From Hyphomicrobium_A sp963759735 (lineage in GTDB: Bacteria; Pseudomonadota; Alphaproteobacteria; Rhizobiales; Hyphomicrobiaceae), in the NCBI GenBank assembly GCA_963759735.1, contig CAVXAF010000007.1, forward strand, positions 372,001 to 436,000: DNA of 64,000 nt, read 5' to 3'. The notes beneath the pieces were generated by a model that saw nothing but the letters and a program-made list of their open reading frames with translations, was not told the DNA's origin and ran no database searches. Shown here piece by piece: positions 1 through 8,879 of this stretch; position 1 is the stretch's first letter; each line of letters begins with the position of its first letter. Made by a program: the position numbers and the translations under genes.

Positions 1-471
1 ATACGTCGTGATGGCTTGGTAGCGGCCCGCCCAATCGGTATCGTTGGGCTTGGTCCCCAATCCGAACGGCGACGTCATGCTGAGTGCAAACACCGTCTTG
101 TCGTCAATGCGATACGTGTAATAGCTCGCACCGATCAAGGCATTCCTGCCTATGTCGGTCTCGGATGTCCCGACCGGTGGGATTTGCGCGCCAGGGTTGG
201 TCACCGTGACGTCGGCAGAAAGAAATACCGCCGAGGCGCTCAATTCTCCGAGCAGGCCCTGGCCCGCAAAGGATGCCGTTGCGGGGTTCCACGAGATGGC
301 GGCCAAGCTCTCGCCGCCGGCAGCGGCACCTGCAAATGACAAGCCCTGATAGTAGGCCGACTGCTCCAATCCGAAGCCGCCTGCTTGAGCGCAATTGGGT
401 AGGACGCCGAGCAGCACCGCCGCGACGGCGGCTGGCGTGCAGGCGTTCGACATGCGGGCGTGGCGGCGCAT
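1..471 (-). CDS. FadL/OMPP1-type outer membrane protein, N-terminal part (runs off window)
   Basis: Reading leftwards off the window edge, 157 codons are visible. They begin with a roughly 30-residue signal peptide ending in NCAQA. The mature start, GGFGLEQSAYYQGLSFAGAA followed by ISWNPA, is the hallmark N-terminus of the FadL/OMPP1/TodX family, where this segment forms the hatch of a 14-stranded barrel. Family members move long-chain fatty acids or other hydrophobic compounds across the outer membrane. The substrate cannot be told from this fragment. Start chosen at 471 because it gives the complete signal peptide; a second in-frame ATG lies at 453. The rest of the gene is outside the window. 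Confidence 0.85.
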   Translation of the reverse strand, partial: MRRHARMSNACTPAAVAAVLLGVLPNCAQAGGFGLEQSAYYQGLSFAGAAAGGESLAAISWNPATASFAGQGLLGELSASAVFLSADVTVTNPGAQIPPVGTSETDIGRNALIGASYYTYRIDDKTVFALSMTSPFGLGTKPNDTDWAGRYQAITTY

Positions 472-786
472 CCAGTGTCCTCCCAAGCTTCCGGAACGCC
501 TTACGCAAATCACTTATGCAAAATGGACCAGGGCACGGGACACTCCAATCTGCGAATCGGTCTTTAGCTGTGCAAAAGGCCTATTGCATATTTGTCCGCG
601 GGGGGACCGATAAGCGCGATATGGCGCTCATTAGCGGGCCGGGCATGGTGTGACGAACCATGGAGATGCCGGCCGCCCCTAACGCAATGGCTAACTACCC
701 GGGACGCAACGGAACTCTGCCGGAGCGTGAACGTTGTGTGCATCTACCGTATCGCCCAACTCGCGCCTGCCGATCAGAGAAATTCG
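472..786. other. Intergenic region, no gene seen
   Basis: This is the divergent gap between the FadL-like porin and the transglutaminase-like gene. Open frames here have no recognisable similarity or good ribosome-binding site. It presumably holds the two divergent promoters. Confidence 0.5.
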
Positions 787-1623
787 ATGCTCATCCGTTA
801 CGGATTCCGCCTGAGTTTTGACGTACCTCAGCAGACCGCCGTTCTTGCGCGTCTCGATATCCACCCCAGCCGCCGATCCGACATTGTCAGCGAATCGCCA
901 CTGCTGATGGGCGGGCAAGAGGCGCCTGCCGCCATTGAGGATGTGCATGGCAACCTCTGCCGCCGCCTGATCGCCCCGCCCGGCAGATCACAACTCGAAA
1001 TCTCGGGCGTCGTGCGCGATTGCGGCCTCTACGAAGCGCAGATGACCAACGAACCGCTGTGGCCCGTCGCTGATCTTCCCAACGAGGCGCTCGTCTACCT
1101 GCTGGCCAGCCGCTATTGCGAGACCGACCAGATCGGCAACACTGCATGGCAGCTGTTCGGCCACCTGCCCAGCGATGCTACGCGCGTGCGCGCGGTCGTC
1201 GACTACGTTCACAATCATCTTACGTTCGGCTACAGATTCGCCCGGTCGACCCGCACCGCGCACGAGTCGCTCAGCGAGCGGGTTGGCGTGTGTCGCGACT
1301 TCGCGCACCTGACGATTGCCTTCTGTCGCGCGCTCAACATTCCTGCCCGCTACATCAATGGCTATCTGGGCGACATCGGTGTGCCGCGCGATCCCGCGCC
1401 CATGGACTTCAGCGCCTGGGTGGAAGTTTTCGTCGGCGGCCAGTGGTTCACGGTGGATGCCCGCCACAACACCCCGCGCATTGGCCGCGTCGTGCTGGCG
1501 CGCGGGCGGGACGCCGCTGACGTGCCGCTCATCCATTCATTCGGTCCTCACACGTTGAGCGAGTTCAAGGTGGTGACGGAGGAGTTGGCGGATCCAGCGA
1601 TGCTCGCGATGGCTGCTGCCTAA
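787..1623 (+). CDS. Transglutaminase-like cysteine protease-fold protein
   Basis: The product is 278 residues. An N-terminal beta-rich segment is followed by a transglutaminase-like core with the catalytic-cysteine motif GVCRDFAHL near residue 166 and RALNIPARYINGYLG just after it. The position that usually reads HAW in this superfamily is SAW (DFSAWVEVF), followed by VDARHNTPRIGR. The residue acting as the triad histidine is therefore unclear and may be the His in DARHN. Such proteins are usually cytoplasmic peptidase or amidase-like enzymes of unknown substrate. The frame stays open upstream, but ATG 787 is chosen because it lies just after an AGAGAA stretch and matches the usual family start. 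No operon partner. Confidence 0.8.
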   Translation: MLIRYGFRLSFDVPQQTAVLARLDIHPSRRSDIVSESPLLMGGQEAPAAIEDVHGNLCRRLIAPPGRSQLEISGVVRDCGLYEAQMTNEPLWPVADLPNEALVYLLASRYCETDQIGNTAWQLFGHLPSDATRVRAVVDYVHNHLTFGYRFARSTRTAHESLSERVGVCRDFAHLTIAFCRALNIPARYINGYLGDIGVPRDPAPMDFSAWVEVFVGGQWFTVDARHNTPRIGRVVLARGRDAADVPLIHSFGPHTLSEFKVVTEELADPAMLAMAAA

Positions 1624-1962
1624 AGGAGCGCATCAAGCGGGCGCGAGGTGTGGCCTGTTTAAATTTTGTGCAGGAATTGGATCCCGATGGTGGCGTTCCG
1701 CGTTGGGTTGTCAACGAGAACTCAGCGACAGCGAGCGAAACCTTGGGCCAGCACACCTACGATATCGAGCGTTTAGACCTTGCCGCAAATTTGGCTGCAA
1801 GCCACGTTTCTCGTGTCCCCGGTGTCGAGGAGCGAGATCCCAGACGAAGCTGGTCCAATCTGCCGTGCAGTATCCGGACGCCACTCGCTGCCCCGCCAAC
1901 GCCCACTGTTGAGAGTGTGACGGCGCCGCTACCCATCGCGCACCGGAATTCATCGTAAGCCA
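1624..1962. other. Intergenic region, no gene seen
   Basis: This gap lies between a plus-strand and a minus-strand gene that converge. Short open frames on both strands have no recognisable motif or ribosome-binding site. No clear terminator hairpin was found. Confidence 0.45.
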
Positions 1963-2310
1963 TCACGAGCTTCGTGTCAGGGCCTCGACGAGGCCATCGG
2001 GCGAGAACGGCTTGGCGAGGAAGCGCGTGTCGTCCGGCATTTGATCGCGCCGCGGCAGGCGCCGACCCGAGGTCAAGACGACGAGCATGGAGGGCCAGCG
2101 GCTGCGGACCGCCCATGCCAAGTCGACCCCGTCCAACAGACCCGGCATCTCGACGTCCGATACGAGTACGTCGATGCCATCGTCTTCGATAAGCTTTAGC
2201 GCCTCAGCGGCGTTACCCGCTTCCTTGGTCACAAAGCCGGCTTCTTCAACGACCTCGCGGACGTAGGATCGGATGAGGGGTTCGTCATCGACGATCAGGA
2301 TGGTCTTCAT
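1963..2310 (-). CDS. Single-domain response regulator (CheY-like receiver)
   Basis: The product is 115 residues and is one receiver domain. The start MKTILIVDDEP gives the acidic pocket. The phosphoacceptor Asp lies in VLVSDVEMPG, followed by the conserved Thr/Ser region VVLTSGRR and the Lys in FLAKPF. There is no output domain, so it must act by protein contact or as a phosphate relay. The frame is open for 50 codons upstream, but those residues do not resemble a receiver, so ATG 2310 is preferred. No cognate histidine kinase is adjacent. A divergent small gene with NepR-like features lies upstream. Confidence 0.85.
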   Translation of the reverse strand: MKTILIVDDEPLIRSYVREVVEEAGFVTKEAGNAAEALKLIEDDGIDVLVSDVEMPGLLDGVDLAWAVRSRWPSMLVVLTSGRRLPRRDQMPDDTRFLAKPFSPDGLVEALTRSS

Positions 2311-2486
2311 AAAGAATCGAATCCGCAAAACGCCTCCGTCGTTCCAAATTTCGAAAAAGTAATATTGCACGGTGGGTTGGCGCGTTTCGCTCCCTTTCAT
2401 CTTCGAACTGGTGGCGGAAACCCAGCCTGCCGAAAACACTTGCCGCCAAAAGCGGAACAATTGTCGCGGCGATTCAGTTGGCGGTG

Positions 2487-2729
2487 ATGATGAACCCGAC
2501 CTCCAAATCCATCGGCAAGGAACTACGCCGCATCTTTGACGCGATCCGGCGCCCGATGGGCTGGGGCGTCATCGATGCTCTCTCCGCTCTTGAAGAGCAG
2601 GAGGAGGATGCGCAAGCGCCGCGCGGCCGAAGCCGCGGAGGGTGGCCGAGGCAAGCCATCGCCGAAGACAAAGCTTTGAGCCTTTTGTCAGTTTCGGCAA
2701 AATTAAGCGGCCGGTTTCGCGGATCATAA
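2487..2729 (+). CDS. Small hypothetical protein with NepR-like segment
   Basis: About 80 residues. The part beginning SIGKELRRIFDAIRRPMGWG and running on to an acidic LEEQEE stretch resembles the helix pattern of NepR-type anti-sigma factors (GxxLRxxYDxxxxEPxPxxxxxLLxxLxxxE). The central EPVPDRF-like motif is not clearly present. It is divergent from the single-domain response regulator, which would fit a stress-signalling role, but the resemblance is weak. No EcfG sigma factor or PhyR is nearby. ATG 2487 or 2490 is the likely start; no strong ribosome-binding site. Function not assigned. Confidence 0.4.
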   Translation: MMNPTSKSIGKELRRIFDAIRRPMGWGVIDALSALEEQEEDAQAPRGRSRGGWPRQAIAEDKALSLLSVSAKLSGRFRGS

Positions 2730-2866
2730 TTATTAATGCGGAGGCGCCACTTTGACCGTGCTTTTCGCGGGGAACGAAATAACTCGAAGGCGACATTGTC
2801 AGGGACAAAAGCGCCTCGCAAAGAGCGCGCGGGCACAACAATAAACCTTCGGCCCTCAGGTCTCGC

Positions 2867-3556
2867 ATGCAGTTCGCCTCAGCAATCTCAGCGCCACGTG
2901 CGCAGGAAAAAAATGCAATAGCTTCCAAATTGGAGGAGTTCGTCGCGTCGGCGGACTTTCCCTGCATCGGCGCCAAAGCTGCCCTGCGTCGGCGCCAGCT
3001 TGAGATACTGGTTGTCGCCGACATCCGCACTGACAGTTCCGATCGACTTATCACCCGCCGGCTGCAGGACTTCGCGATCCGGCACGACACCGGCGACAAG
3101 ATGTTTGTCAGCCAAGCTGTAGTTTTTCGCAAAGACGCCGACCTAAGCGAAGCCATGTTCGAGGCGTATCTGTGGGAGCGTCTCGCGTCGCTTCACGCTA
3201 TCGACAGCGAAGAGTTCTCGTGGGACCCGGACGTCGCTTCCGATCCTCGGTCTCCGCATTTCGCCTTCAGCATAGGTGGCAAAGGCTTCTTCGTTGTCGG
3301 TTTGCATCCCAATGCGAGCCGCACGGCGCGACGTTTCGAGCATCCAACGCTAATCTTCAACTTGCACGCGCAGTTCGAGCAGTTGCGGCAGGAAGGGCGC
3401 TACGAAACGCTGCGCAATAAGACAATCGAACGGGATATCGCGTTGGACGGATCGCCCAACCCGATGCTTGCGCGGCACGGCCAAGGTCCCGCCGCCGCGC
3501 AGTTCAGCGGCCGTCATGTCAATGCGGATTGGCGTTGTCCATTCAAACATGATTGA
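2867..3556 (+). CDS. YqcI/YcgG (GntA-like) family protein, probable haem-dependent N-hydroxylase
   Basis: The product is 229 residues, full length for the YqcI/YcgG family. Family blocks are easy to see: FPCIGAKAAL near residue 34, DPRSPHFAFSIGGKGFFVVG, LHPNASRTARRF, LIFNLHAQFEQLR, and GSPNPMLARHG before the C-terminal WRCPF. The only well-characterised member known to me is GntA of the guanitoxin pathway, a haem-dependent enzyme that hydroxylates a guanidine nitrogen. Substrate specificity here is inference. It overlaps the next gene (DUF1989) by 8 bp, so the two are probably co-translated and act in one pathway. ATG 2867 is preceded by a CAGG stretch. Confidence 0.8.
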   Translation: MQFASAISAPRAQEKNAIASKLEEFVASADFPCIGAKAALRRRQLEILVVADIRTDSSDRLITRRLQDFAIRHDTGDKMFVSQAVVFRKDADLSEAMFEAYLWERLASLHAIDSEEFSWDPDVASDPRSPHFAFSIGGKGFFVVGLHPNASRTARRFEHPTLIFNLHAQFEQLRQEGRYETLRNKTIERDIALDGSPNPMLARHGQGPAAAQFSGRHVNADWRCPFKHD

Positions 3557-4139
3557 GCGTATTCCCCCACGCAGCGGCGTGGCCATCACGCTGCGCAAAG
3601 GACAGACCCTGAAGGTGATCGATCCGATGGGCGAGCAGGTGTCCGACCTGCTTGCCTTTTCGTCCGACGATCCCATGGAGATGATCTCGTCGGGACGCTC
3701 GCTCGACTATGCCAGCAAGCTGAACCTCAGCACCGGCGACAGCATCTACTCGAACCGCAGCCGGGTCATGCTGCGCATCATCGAGGATACCGTCGGCCGC
3801 CACGACTTCCTGTTGACGCCGTGCTCGGCCGACACCTTTCGCATCATCTATGGCGACCAGCATCCCCATCACGGCTGCCAGGGAAATTTCGAGCGGGCGC
3901 TCGCTCCCTTCGGTATCGTCGGCGACCAGATTCCCGTCGCCTTCAACGTTTTCATGAATGTGAGTGTGGATGCAGCTAGCGGCACCATCGCCGTGCTGCC
4001 GCCACTCAGCAAGGCCGGCGATTACATCGTGTTCGCGGCCGAGATGGATTTGATCATCGCCCTCACGGCCTGCTCGGCGCCGCAGAGCAACAACGGCTCC
4101 TTCAAGCCGATCGACTACGAGGTCGGCAGCCAACCCTGA
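3549..4139 (+). CDS. DUF1989 (urea carboxylase-associated / carboxyguanidine deiminase-like) protein
   Basis: The product is 196 residues of the DUF1989 family. The N-terminal part has the typical GVAITLRKGQTLKVIDPMGEQ, and the middle carries the probable metal ligands PCSADTF and HPHHGCQGNF. Paralogues beside guanidine carboxylase act as carboxyguanidine deiminase subunits, so chemistry on a guanidino or carbamoyl-type group is plausible. The start overlaps the stop of the YqcI/YcgG gene (ATGATTGA), which indicates coupling. An in-frame upstream ATG at 3516 would add 11 residues and is less likely. No urea or guanidine carboxylase gene is in the window, so this pair appears to work on its own. 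Confidence 0.8.
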   Translation: MIERIPPRSGVAITLRKGQTLKVIDPMGEQVSDLLAFSSDDPMEMISSGRSLDYASKLNLSTGDSIYSNRSRVMLRIIEDTVGRHDFLLTPCSADTFRIIYGDQHPHHGCQGNFERALAPFGIVGDQIPVAFNVFMNVSVDAASGTIAVLPPLSKAGDYIVFAAEMDLIIALTACSAPQSNNGSFKPIDYEVGSQP

Positions 4140-4201
4140 TCGCCGGCAATTTCACGATCCTTCATTGCACGGCGCAGAGACCGCCGACGTGCCGCGATCG
4201 C

Positions 4202-5210
4202 TTACTGCCGCGTGCGCAGGCCCGGGTCGCCGCAGGCGGCTTGCAGCGTGACTTCCCTTGGTGCAGATCCGACCGTCGAAAGATCGCCGCCGCCCTCCTC
4301 GCGACGCACCGTGTAGCGATTTTTGCAGATCATCGAATCCAGTACCGCCGGGGCATATTTGATTTTGACGGGTGGGAGGTTGCGGAAGTGGTTGCCGGTG
4401 ATCTCGACGTTGGAGATGTTGTGCGCCTCTTTGCTGCCGGAAATGAGAATGCCCGGGCCGAGATTATCGATGAATTTCGAACGCAGAATCCGCACGTGCG
4501 GTGATCGCGTGCTCTGGCTTGTAGGGTTCCAGATCGATCCCTGCGCTCGGGCGCGTGCCGCGCGTATTGCTGAAGACCGAATCCGTCACCAGCACGTTCT
4601 GCGCGTCGATGATGGACAGCCCCTGCCGACGGTTCGCGTCAGCGACCACCGAGCAGAGTGCTACCCGCCTGGCGCCCTCGATGAAGAAGCCGTCACCCCA
4701 CATTTTTCGTGCCGTCACATTGCTGATCGAAATCGTGTGCGCGCCATTGATGAGGCTGATGCCCATGCCCCATTCGCCGGTCTTGGCCTGGTGGAGTTCG
4801 CGGTCGCCCTCGAGCGTGCCGCCGGAAATATGTACGTCGGAGACGCCCGATAGCGTGAGCAGGGCGTAGGATTGCGCCGGATTGGGCAAGACTTTGAGTG
4901 TGGCGCCTTGCGCCAACTTCAGGTTCATCCGGCTTTTCAGCTGCAACCGCTGGTGCACGGCGTCGACCATGTAGATGCCTGCTGGCACGAGTACGGTGCC
5001 GCCTGTTCCGGCCATGGCATCGATTGCCCGTTGGATGGCCGCCGTATCATTGGCTTGCCCATCGCCCTTCGCGCCGGTCTCTCTGACATTGACGACGACC
5101 TTCGTTGCTGGCGGCGGCGCGCATCCCAGCGGGGCCTGCGCTTGGCTCCACGCCGGGCTGCAGACCACGCTCGGTGTCATAAGGGCCAGGAGGCGCAGCG
5201 CCGATTTCAC
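4202..5210 (-). pseudogene. Pectate-lyase-superfamily right-handed beta-helix protein, frameshifted
   Basis: The first reading frame (5210 down to about 4500) encodes a signal peptide ending in PAWSQA, then VRETGAKGDGQANDTAAIQ and GGTVLVPAGIYMV. This is the start of Pectate_lyase_3/GH28-like beta-helix proteins, and it continues with many short beta-helix coils. Around 4495-4500 the coding frame changes by one base and resumes at VRILRSKFIDNLGPGILISG, running to the stop at 4202. A GTG at 5210 is taken as start because GAGG lies five bases upstream and a secretion signal follows. Both halves are well conserved, so this may be a sequencing error rather than a dead gene. Likely a secreted polysaccharide-active enzyme; substrate unknown. 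Confidence 0.7.
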
Positions 5211-5798
5211 GAAGACCTCGAATCGTCTGGGAATGCGCGAACTACAGTCCGCAGAATGCGACGATTCAACGAAGGCGATGGAGTTCGGGAGATCAGTGCA
5301 TGGGTCAGCGCGCCGGATGGCTGCGCACGTGCCGTTGCGGCCGCCACGCTGATTCACGTCAGGCCGCATATAAGTCGGTCGTGGCGCCGCAAAGTTTCGG
5401 CACCGGGTCGACATTCTTTCACGTGCATCACCGGCATCGTGGCTTGCGCAGTGGCTTCGATGCAACGCTCTTCGCGCAATCATCTTCCAAGCGGGCGATG
5501 GGAAGTAGTTCCAATATCGGGTCGGGAACACTTCCCTCACGGGCTGCCCTGCAACGCTATAACGCTGATGGTGGGCGATGCCATCTGGCAGTGCCGCGTT
5601 TGTGAGTGGCACTTACGAATGCCGCCGCAGTTAGTAATGCGTCTGGGGGACGGTCATGGTTCGCGCTGCGTTGATGGCGCCAGGTTCGGCACCAAGCTGA
5701 CGGATGGGACGGGCACAGCCTGATCCGGCCGTCGCCCGAAGATCCACAAACAAAAACAGGCCACGTGTAACCAACATCGTGCGATGGGGGAGTGAGTA
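5211..5798. other. 588-bp intergenic region, no gene seen
   Basis: This is the divergent gap between the beta-helix protein and the autotransporter. Open frames on either strand show no recognisable family. It should contain both promoters. Its length leaves room for an unrecognised small RNA, but no terminator-like hairpin with a T-run was seen. Confidence 0.4.
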
Positions 5799-8717
5799 AT
5801 GTTGCGTCCAATTCTGGTGATCCGTCAGCGTACTATCGCGGGTGTTGTCGTTCCGCTGGCTCTGCTTTTATGCATGAGCGCCTCCCATCAGGCCATGGCG
5901 GCTTGTTCGTTTAGCGCAACGCCGGGTACAGTCGTGGATTGTACCGGTGATAGCGAGTTGCCTCAGACATCACCGGCCATACCGTCCGTTTCGATCATCG
6001 ATTCGAACGTCCCCTCTCCAGCCAATCTCAATCAGATCGGTGTCCGCCTCACGACGGATGGGACGCATCTGGAAAACGAGACGACGATCACCTCGCAGGT
6101 TAGCGATATCACGGGGCCGCCTTCACGCCGGCTCTTCAACGTATTCGGTGTTGCCACGACTGGCATCAATGAGGCTGAGTATTCGATCGAGAATGAGGGC
6201 ACCATCAGCGCGTCTCACGCTGGCATCGGTCAGCTCGCCGCTATTGCCTTTTTGGGCAACAACGAAACAGTGAGCGTCGAGAACGAAGGCACGCTCAGCA
6301 TTGAGCGCGGCGCCTTCACGCTCTCGACCAATACCGGGGCGTCCCTGCAGTCCGGCGGTTCGAACTTGGGTGCGGCTGCGGCGATCTGGGTTCAGGAGGA
6401 GGAGAATGTAAATCTCCTGATCGAGAACGAGGGGACGATTTCCGCCACCGGCAAGCTCACCGCAGGCATTCTCACGCGTGGCGCCTTCCTCATGGTCGAA
6501 AACGAAGAGGGGGCGCTGATCAAGGCGACGGGCGCCGGCAGTGCTGCCATTGCTTCCAACTATGCGCCCGAAGCGGAAGCAGAAGACGGCGTACTCAAAT
6601 ACACAGTCGGTAATACCGTCATCGCCAACGAGGGCGAGATTGAAGGCGATATCTACGTCGTCGACGGCAACGCGCTGCGATACATGGCGTCGAGCTTGGC
6701 CGAAGGTGGCGGCCCTTACGATCCCCTAACTATCACCAGCCAGTCCGGCCGACGCGACAGCACCATCGTCAACAGCGGTGAGATCGAAGGCAATATCTTC
6801 CTCGGCGGTGGAAACCACGTGTTCGTGAACACCGCCGAAGGCGAGGTCGAAGGCAACATCGATGTCGATCAGCGCCGCAACTATAATTACGCATTCGCCA
6901 ATCCCACGAATCTGCCGGTCGCCATCTCTAGAGGTGGAGAAGGTGGTGGGGACGACGACGACGGCGGTGATGATGACGACGAGGGCGCGGAGTCGCGCGT
7001 GTTCAACAACATGAACGACTTCCTCGCTGAGATCCCCGATCACTTCTTCTCCTTCGACAATGCAGCGCCGCTTATCGGCAACTTGACAGTTCACACCAAC
7101 GTCACCGGAACCAGCCCCAGCCAGATCGTCCTGCGGCCGCACATTACCGGCAGTGGCGCCGGTTCAAGCGCTGACGCACCATCTGAGGAGAGCGGCTACA
7201 TCGACGGCACTCTTGCCGTCGGAATAGACGGCGGCTTGGCGAATGGGCGAGCAGTTACGGTAAGCACCATTGCCGCGACGACGACGCTGCAGCCCGTCAT
7301 CGACAGCGTCGTTCGTGACGGCGAATGGTTCCTCGTCGCGCGGACGCTGTTCGGCAACGACGTTCCGACTGTTGACGAGGATTCCTATCTCGTCGACTGG
7401 CAAGCCGTGAAAAATGCCGGTGGTTCGCTGGTTATCGGCTCCACGGTCGCCGATGCGTCGACCGTGGGCGGATTGTCGAACCCCGGCATCGCGACCCTCA
7501 ACGCGCTGATGCAGGGTGGCAACGACGCTACCAACGCGCTTGGCGGCGCCGTGCAGATGCTCAGCGATGAGGAGGATGTCCGCAGGGCCGGCGAGCAGTT
7601 GGCGCCGGAGACCAACTTCGCGACCCAGCAGGCAGCCTGGACGCTCAACTTCCTCACCGGTTCCTTCATCGACAACCGCCTCAACGGCGTCGGTGCGACG
7701 GGTGGAGCGGGGGGCAGCGGCTTCGCGGCGGCTTCAGGTCCCGGCATGACGCAGACGGCCAGCGCAGCGCAGGCTCCCGCCGGACGCATGAGCCTCGGCT
7801 TCGGCAACAACGATGGCCGCATGGACATCGGGGCCAACGACGGACGCATGGATGCCGGGATCTACGACGAGCAGGTGGACATGCGTCAGCGCGGTTACTC
7901 GTCGGCACTGTGGGGTCAGGCATTTGGCGCCGGACTCGACCAGGACGAGCGTGCGAACGTCGATGGCTACTCGACGCACATCTACGGAGCCATGGTCGGT
8001 GCCGACAACTGGATCGACCAGCGCACGCGCCTTGGTTTTGCCGGCGGATACGGCAACACCTCCATCGAGGGTGACGGCGACACGAGCCAGAACGAGACCG
8101 ACATCGACAGCTACCTCGCGATCCTCTACGGCGCCTACAAGGGCAACGGCTGGTACCTGTCGACGCGCGCCGGGTATGCTTGGCACGACTACTCGACCCA
8201 GCGTGTGATCACGATCCCGGTCGCCGACGTCGCCAGCGGTGGCCACGACGGCAACCAGTACATGGCGGCTGCCGAGATCGGTGCACCACTGCACTTCATG
8301 AATGGGGCGCTCACACCGGTCGCCTCGCTCACCTGGAGCCAGCTCGATCAAAGCGGGTACACCGAGACGAGCTCGATGGGTACCGGACTGACCATCGGCA
8401 GCCAGAACAATACCTCGCTGTCGTCGGGCCTAGGTGCCAAGGCGAGCGCTCACATCGCTCCGACCACACTGCTTGAAGGGCGTGCGATCTGGTATCACGA
8501 GTTTGAAGATACAAATCAGCAGGTGACGGCGGCGTTCGGCGGCGGGCCCAACTTCAACGCCGCGGGCCCGAGTGTCGGACGCGATACGGCGGCTGTCGGT
8601 GTCGGCCTGTTCGCCTACTCCGAAGCGGGCGTCAGCTTCCAGGTCAACTATGACGCCCTGCTGCGGCAGGACTTCATCGGCCACACTGGATCGGCACGCG
8701 CAAAGGTCGAGTTCTAA
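5799..8717 (+). CDS. Autotransporter domain-containing outer membrane protein
   Basis: The product is 972 residues, a classic type Va autotransporter. A signal peptide ends near SASHQAMAA. The passenger (about 40-640) has imperfect beta-helix coils marked by recurring IENEGTIS, VENEGTLS and IVNSGEIEGN phrases. An unusual acidic-glycine stretch lies near residues 385-405 (GGGDDDDGGDDDD). A short repeat with NDGRMDIGANDGRMDAG lies near 670, just before the roughly 280-residue C-terminal beta-barrel. The barrel begins around SSALWGQAFGAG and ends in a terminal Phe (KVEF), the signal for BAM-dependent insertion. GGGGGAG lies just upstream of ATG 5799. No protease motif was recognised in the passenger, so a surface adhesin or structural role is the best guess. 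It stands alone and is followed by a strong terminator. Confidence 0.9.
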   Translation: MLRPILVIRQRTIAGVVVPLALLLCMSASHQAMAACSFSATPGTVVDCTGDSELPQTSPAIPSVSIIDSNVPSPANLNQIGVRLTTDGTHLENETTITSQVSDITGPPSRRLFNVFGVATTGINEAEYSIENEGTISASHAGIGQLAAIAFLGNNETVSVENEGTLSIERGAFTLSTNTGASLQSGGSNLGAAAAIWVQEEENVNLLIENEGTISATGKLTAGILTRGAFLMVENEEGALIKATGAGSAAIASNYAPEAEAEDGVLKYTVGNTVIANEGEIEGDIYVVDGNALRYMASSLAEGGGPYDPLTITSQSGRRDSTIVNSGEIEGNIFLGGGNHVFVNTAEGEVEGNIDVDQRRNYNYAFANPTNLPVAISRGGEGGGDDDDGGDDDDEGAESRVFNNMNDFLAEIPDHFFSFDNAAPLIGNLTVHTNVTGTSPSQIVLRPHITGSGAGSSADAPSEESGYIDGTLAVGIDGGLANGRAVTVSTIAATTTLQPVIDSVVRDGEWFLVARTLFGNDVPTVDEDSYLVDWQAVKNAGGSLVIGSTVADASTVGGLSNPGIATLNALMQGGNDATNALGGAVQMLSDEEDVRRAGEQLAPETNFATQQAAWTLNFLTGSFIDNRLNGVGATGGAGGSGFAAASGPGMTQTASAAQAPAGRMSLGFGNNDGRMDIGANDGRMDAGIYDEQVDMRQRGYSSALWGQAFGAGLDQDERANVDGYSTHIYGAMVGADNWIDQRTRLGFAGGYGNTSIEGDGDTSQNETDIDSYLAILYGAYKGNGWYLSTRAGYAWHDYSTQRVITIPVADVASGGHDGNQYMAAAEIGAPLHFMNGALTPVASLTWSQLDQSGYTETSSMGTGLTIGSQNNTSLSSGLGAKASAHIAPTTLLEGRAIWYHEFEDTNQQVTAAFGGGPNFNAAGPSVGRDTAAVGVGLFAYSEAGVSFQVNYDALLRQDFIGHTGSARAKVEF

Positions 8718-8761
8718 GATGGTGGAGGGCTGGGGCGACCGCTAGGTCGAACCTCCGCAAC

Positions 8762-8794
8762 GGCAAGGGCTGCTCCCGTAGCCCTTGCCTTTCT
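8762..8794 (+). terminator. Rho-independent terminator after the autotransporter
   Basis: A perfect 10-bp stem (GGCAAGGGCT / AGCCCTTGCC) with an 8-base loop is followed by TTTCT, 45 bases after the autotransporter stop codon. Confidence 0.85.
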
Positions 8795-8879
8795 GCGTGG
8801 ATGCCTGGAAGCCGGCGCCCAACGTTTCATCGGTATGAGCTTGTCGGGCGGTCGCTGACCTGCAGTTGAACCTGACCCG

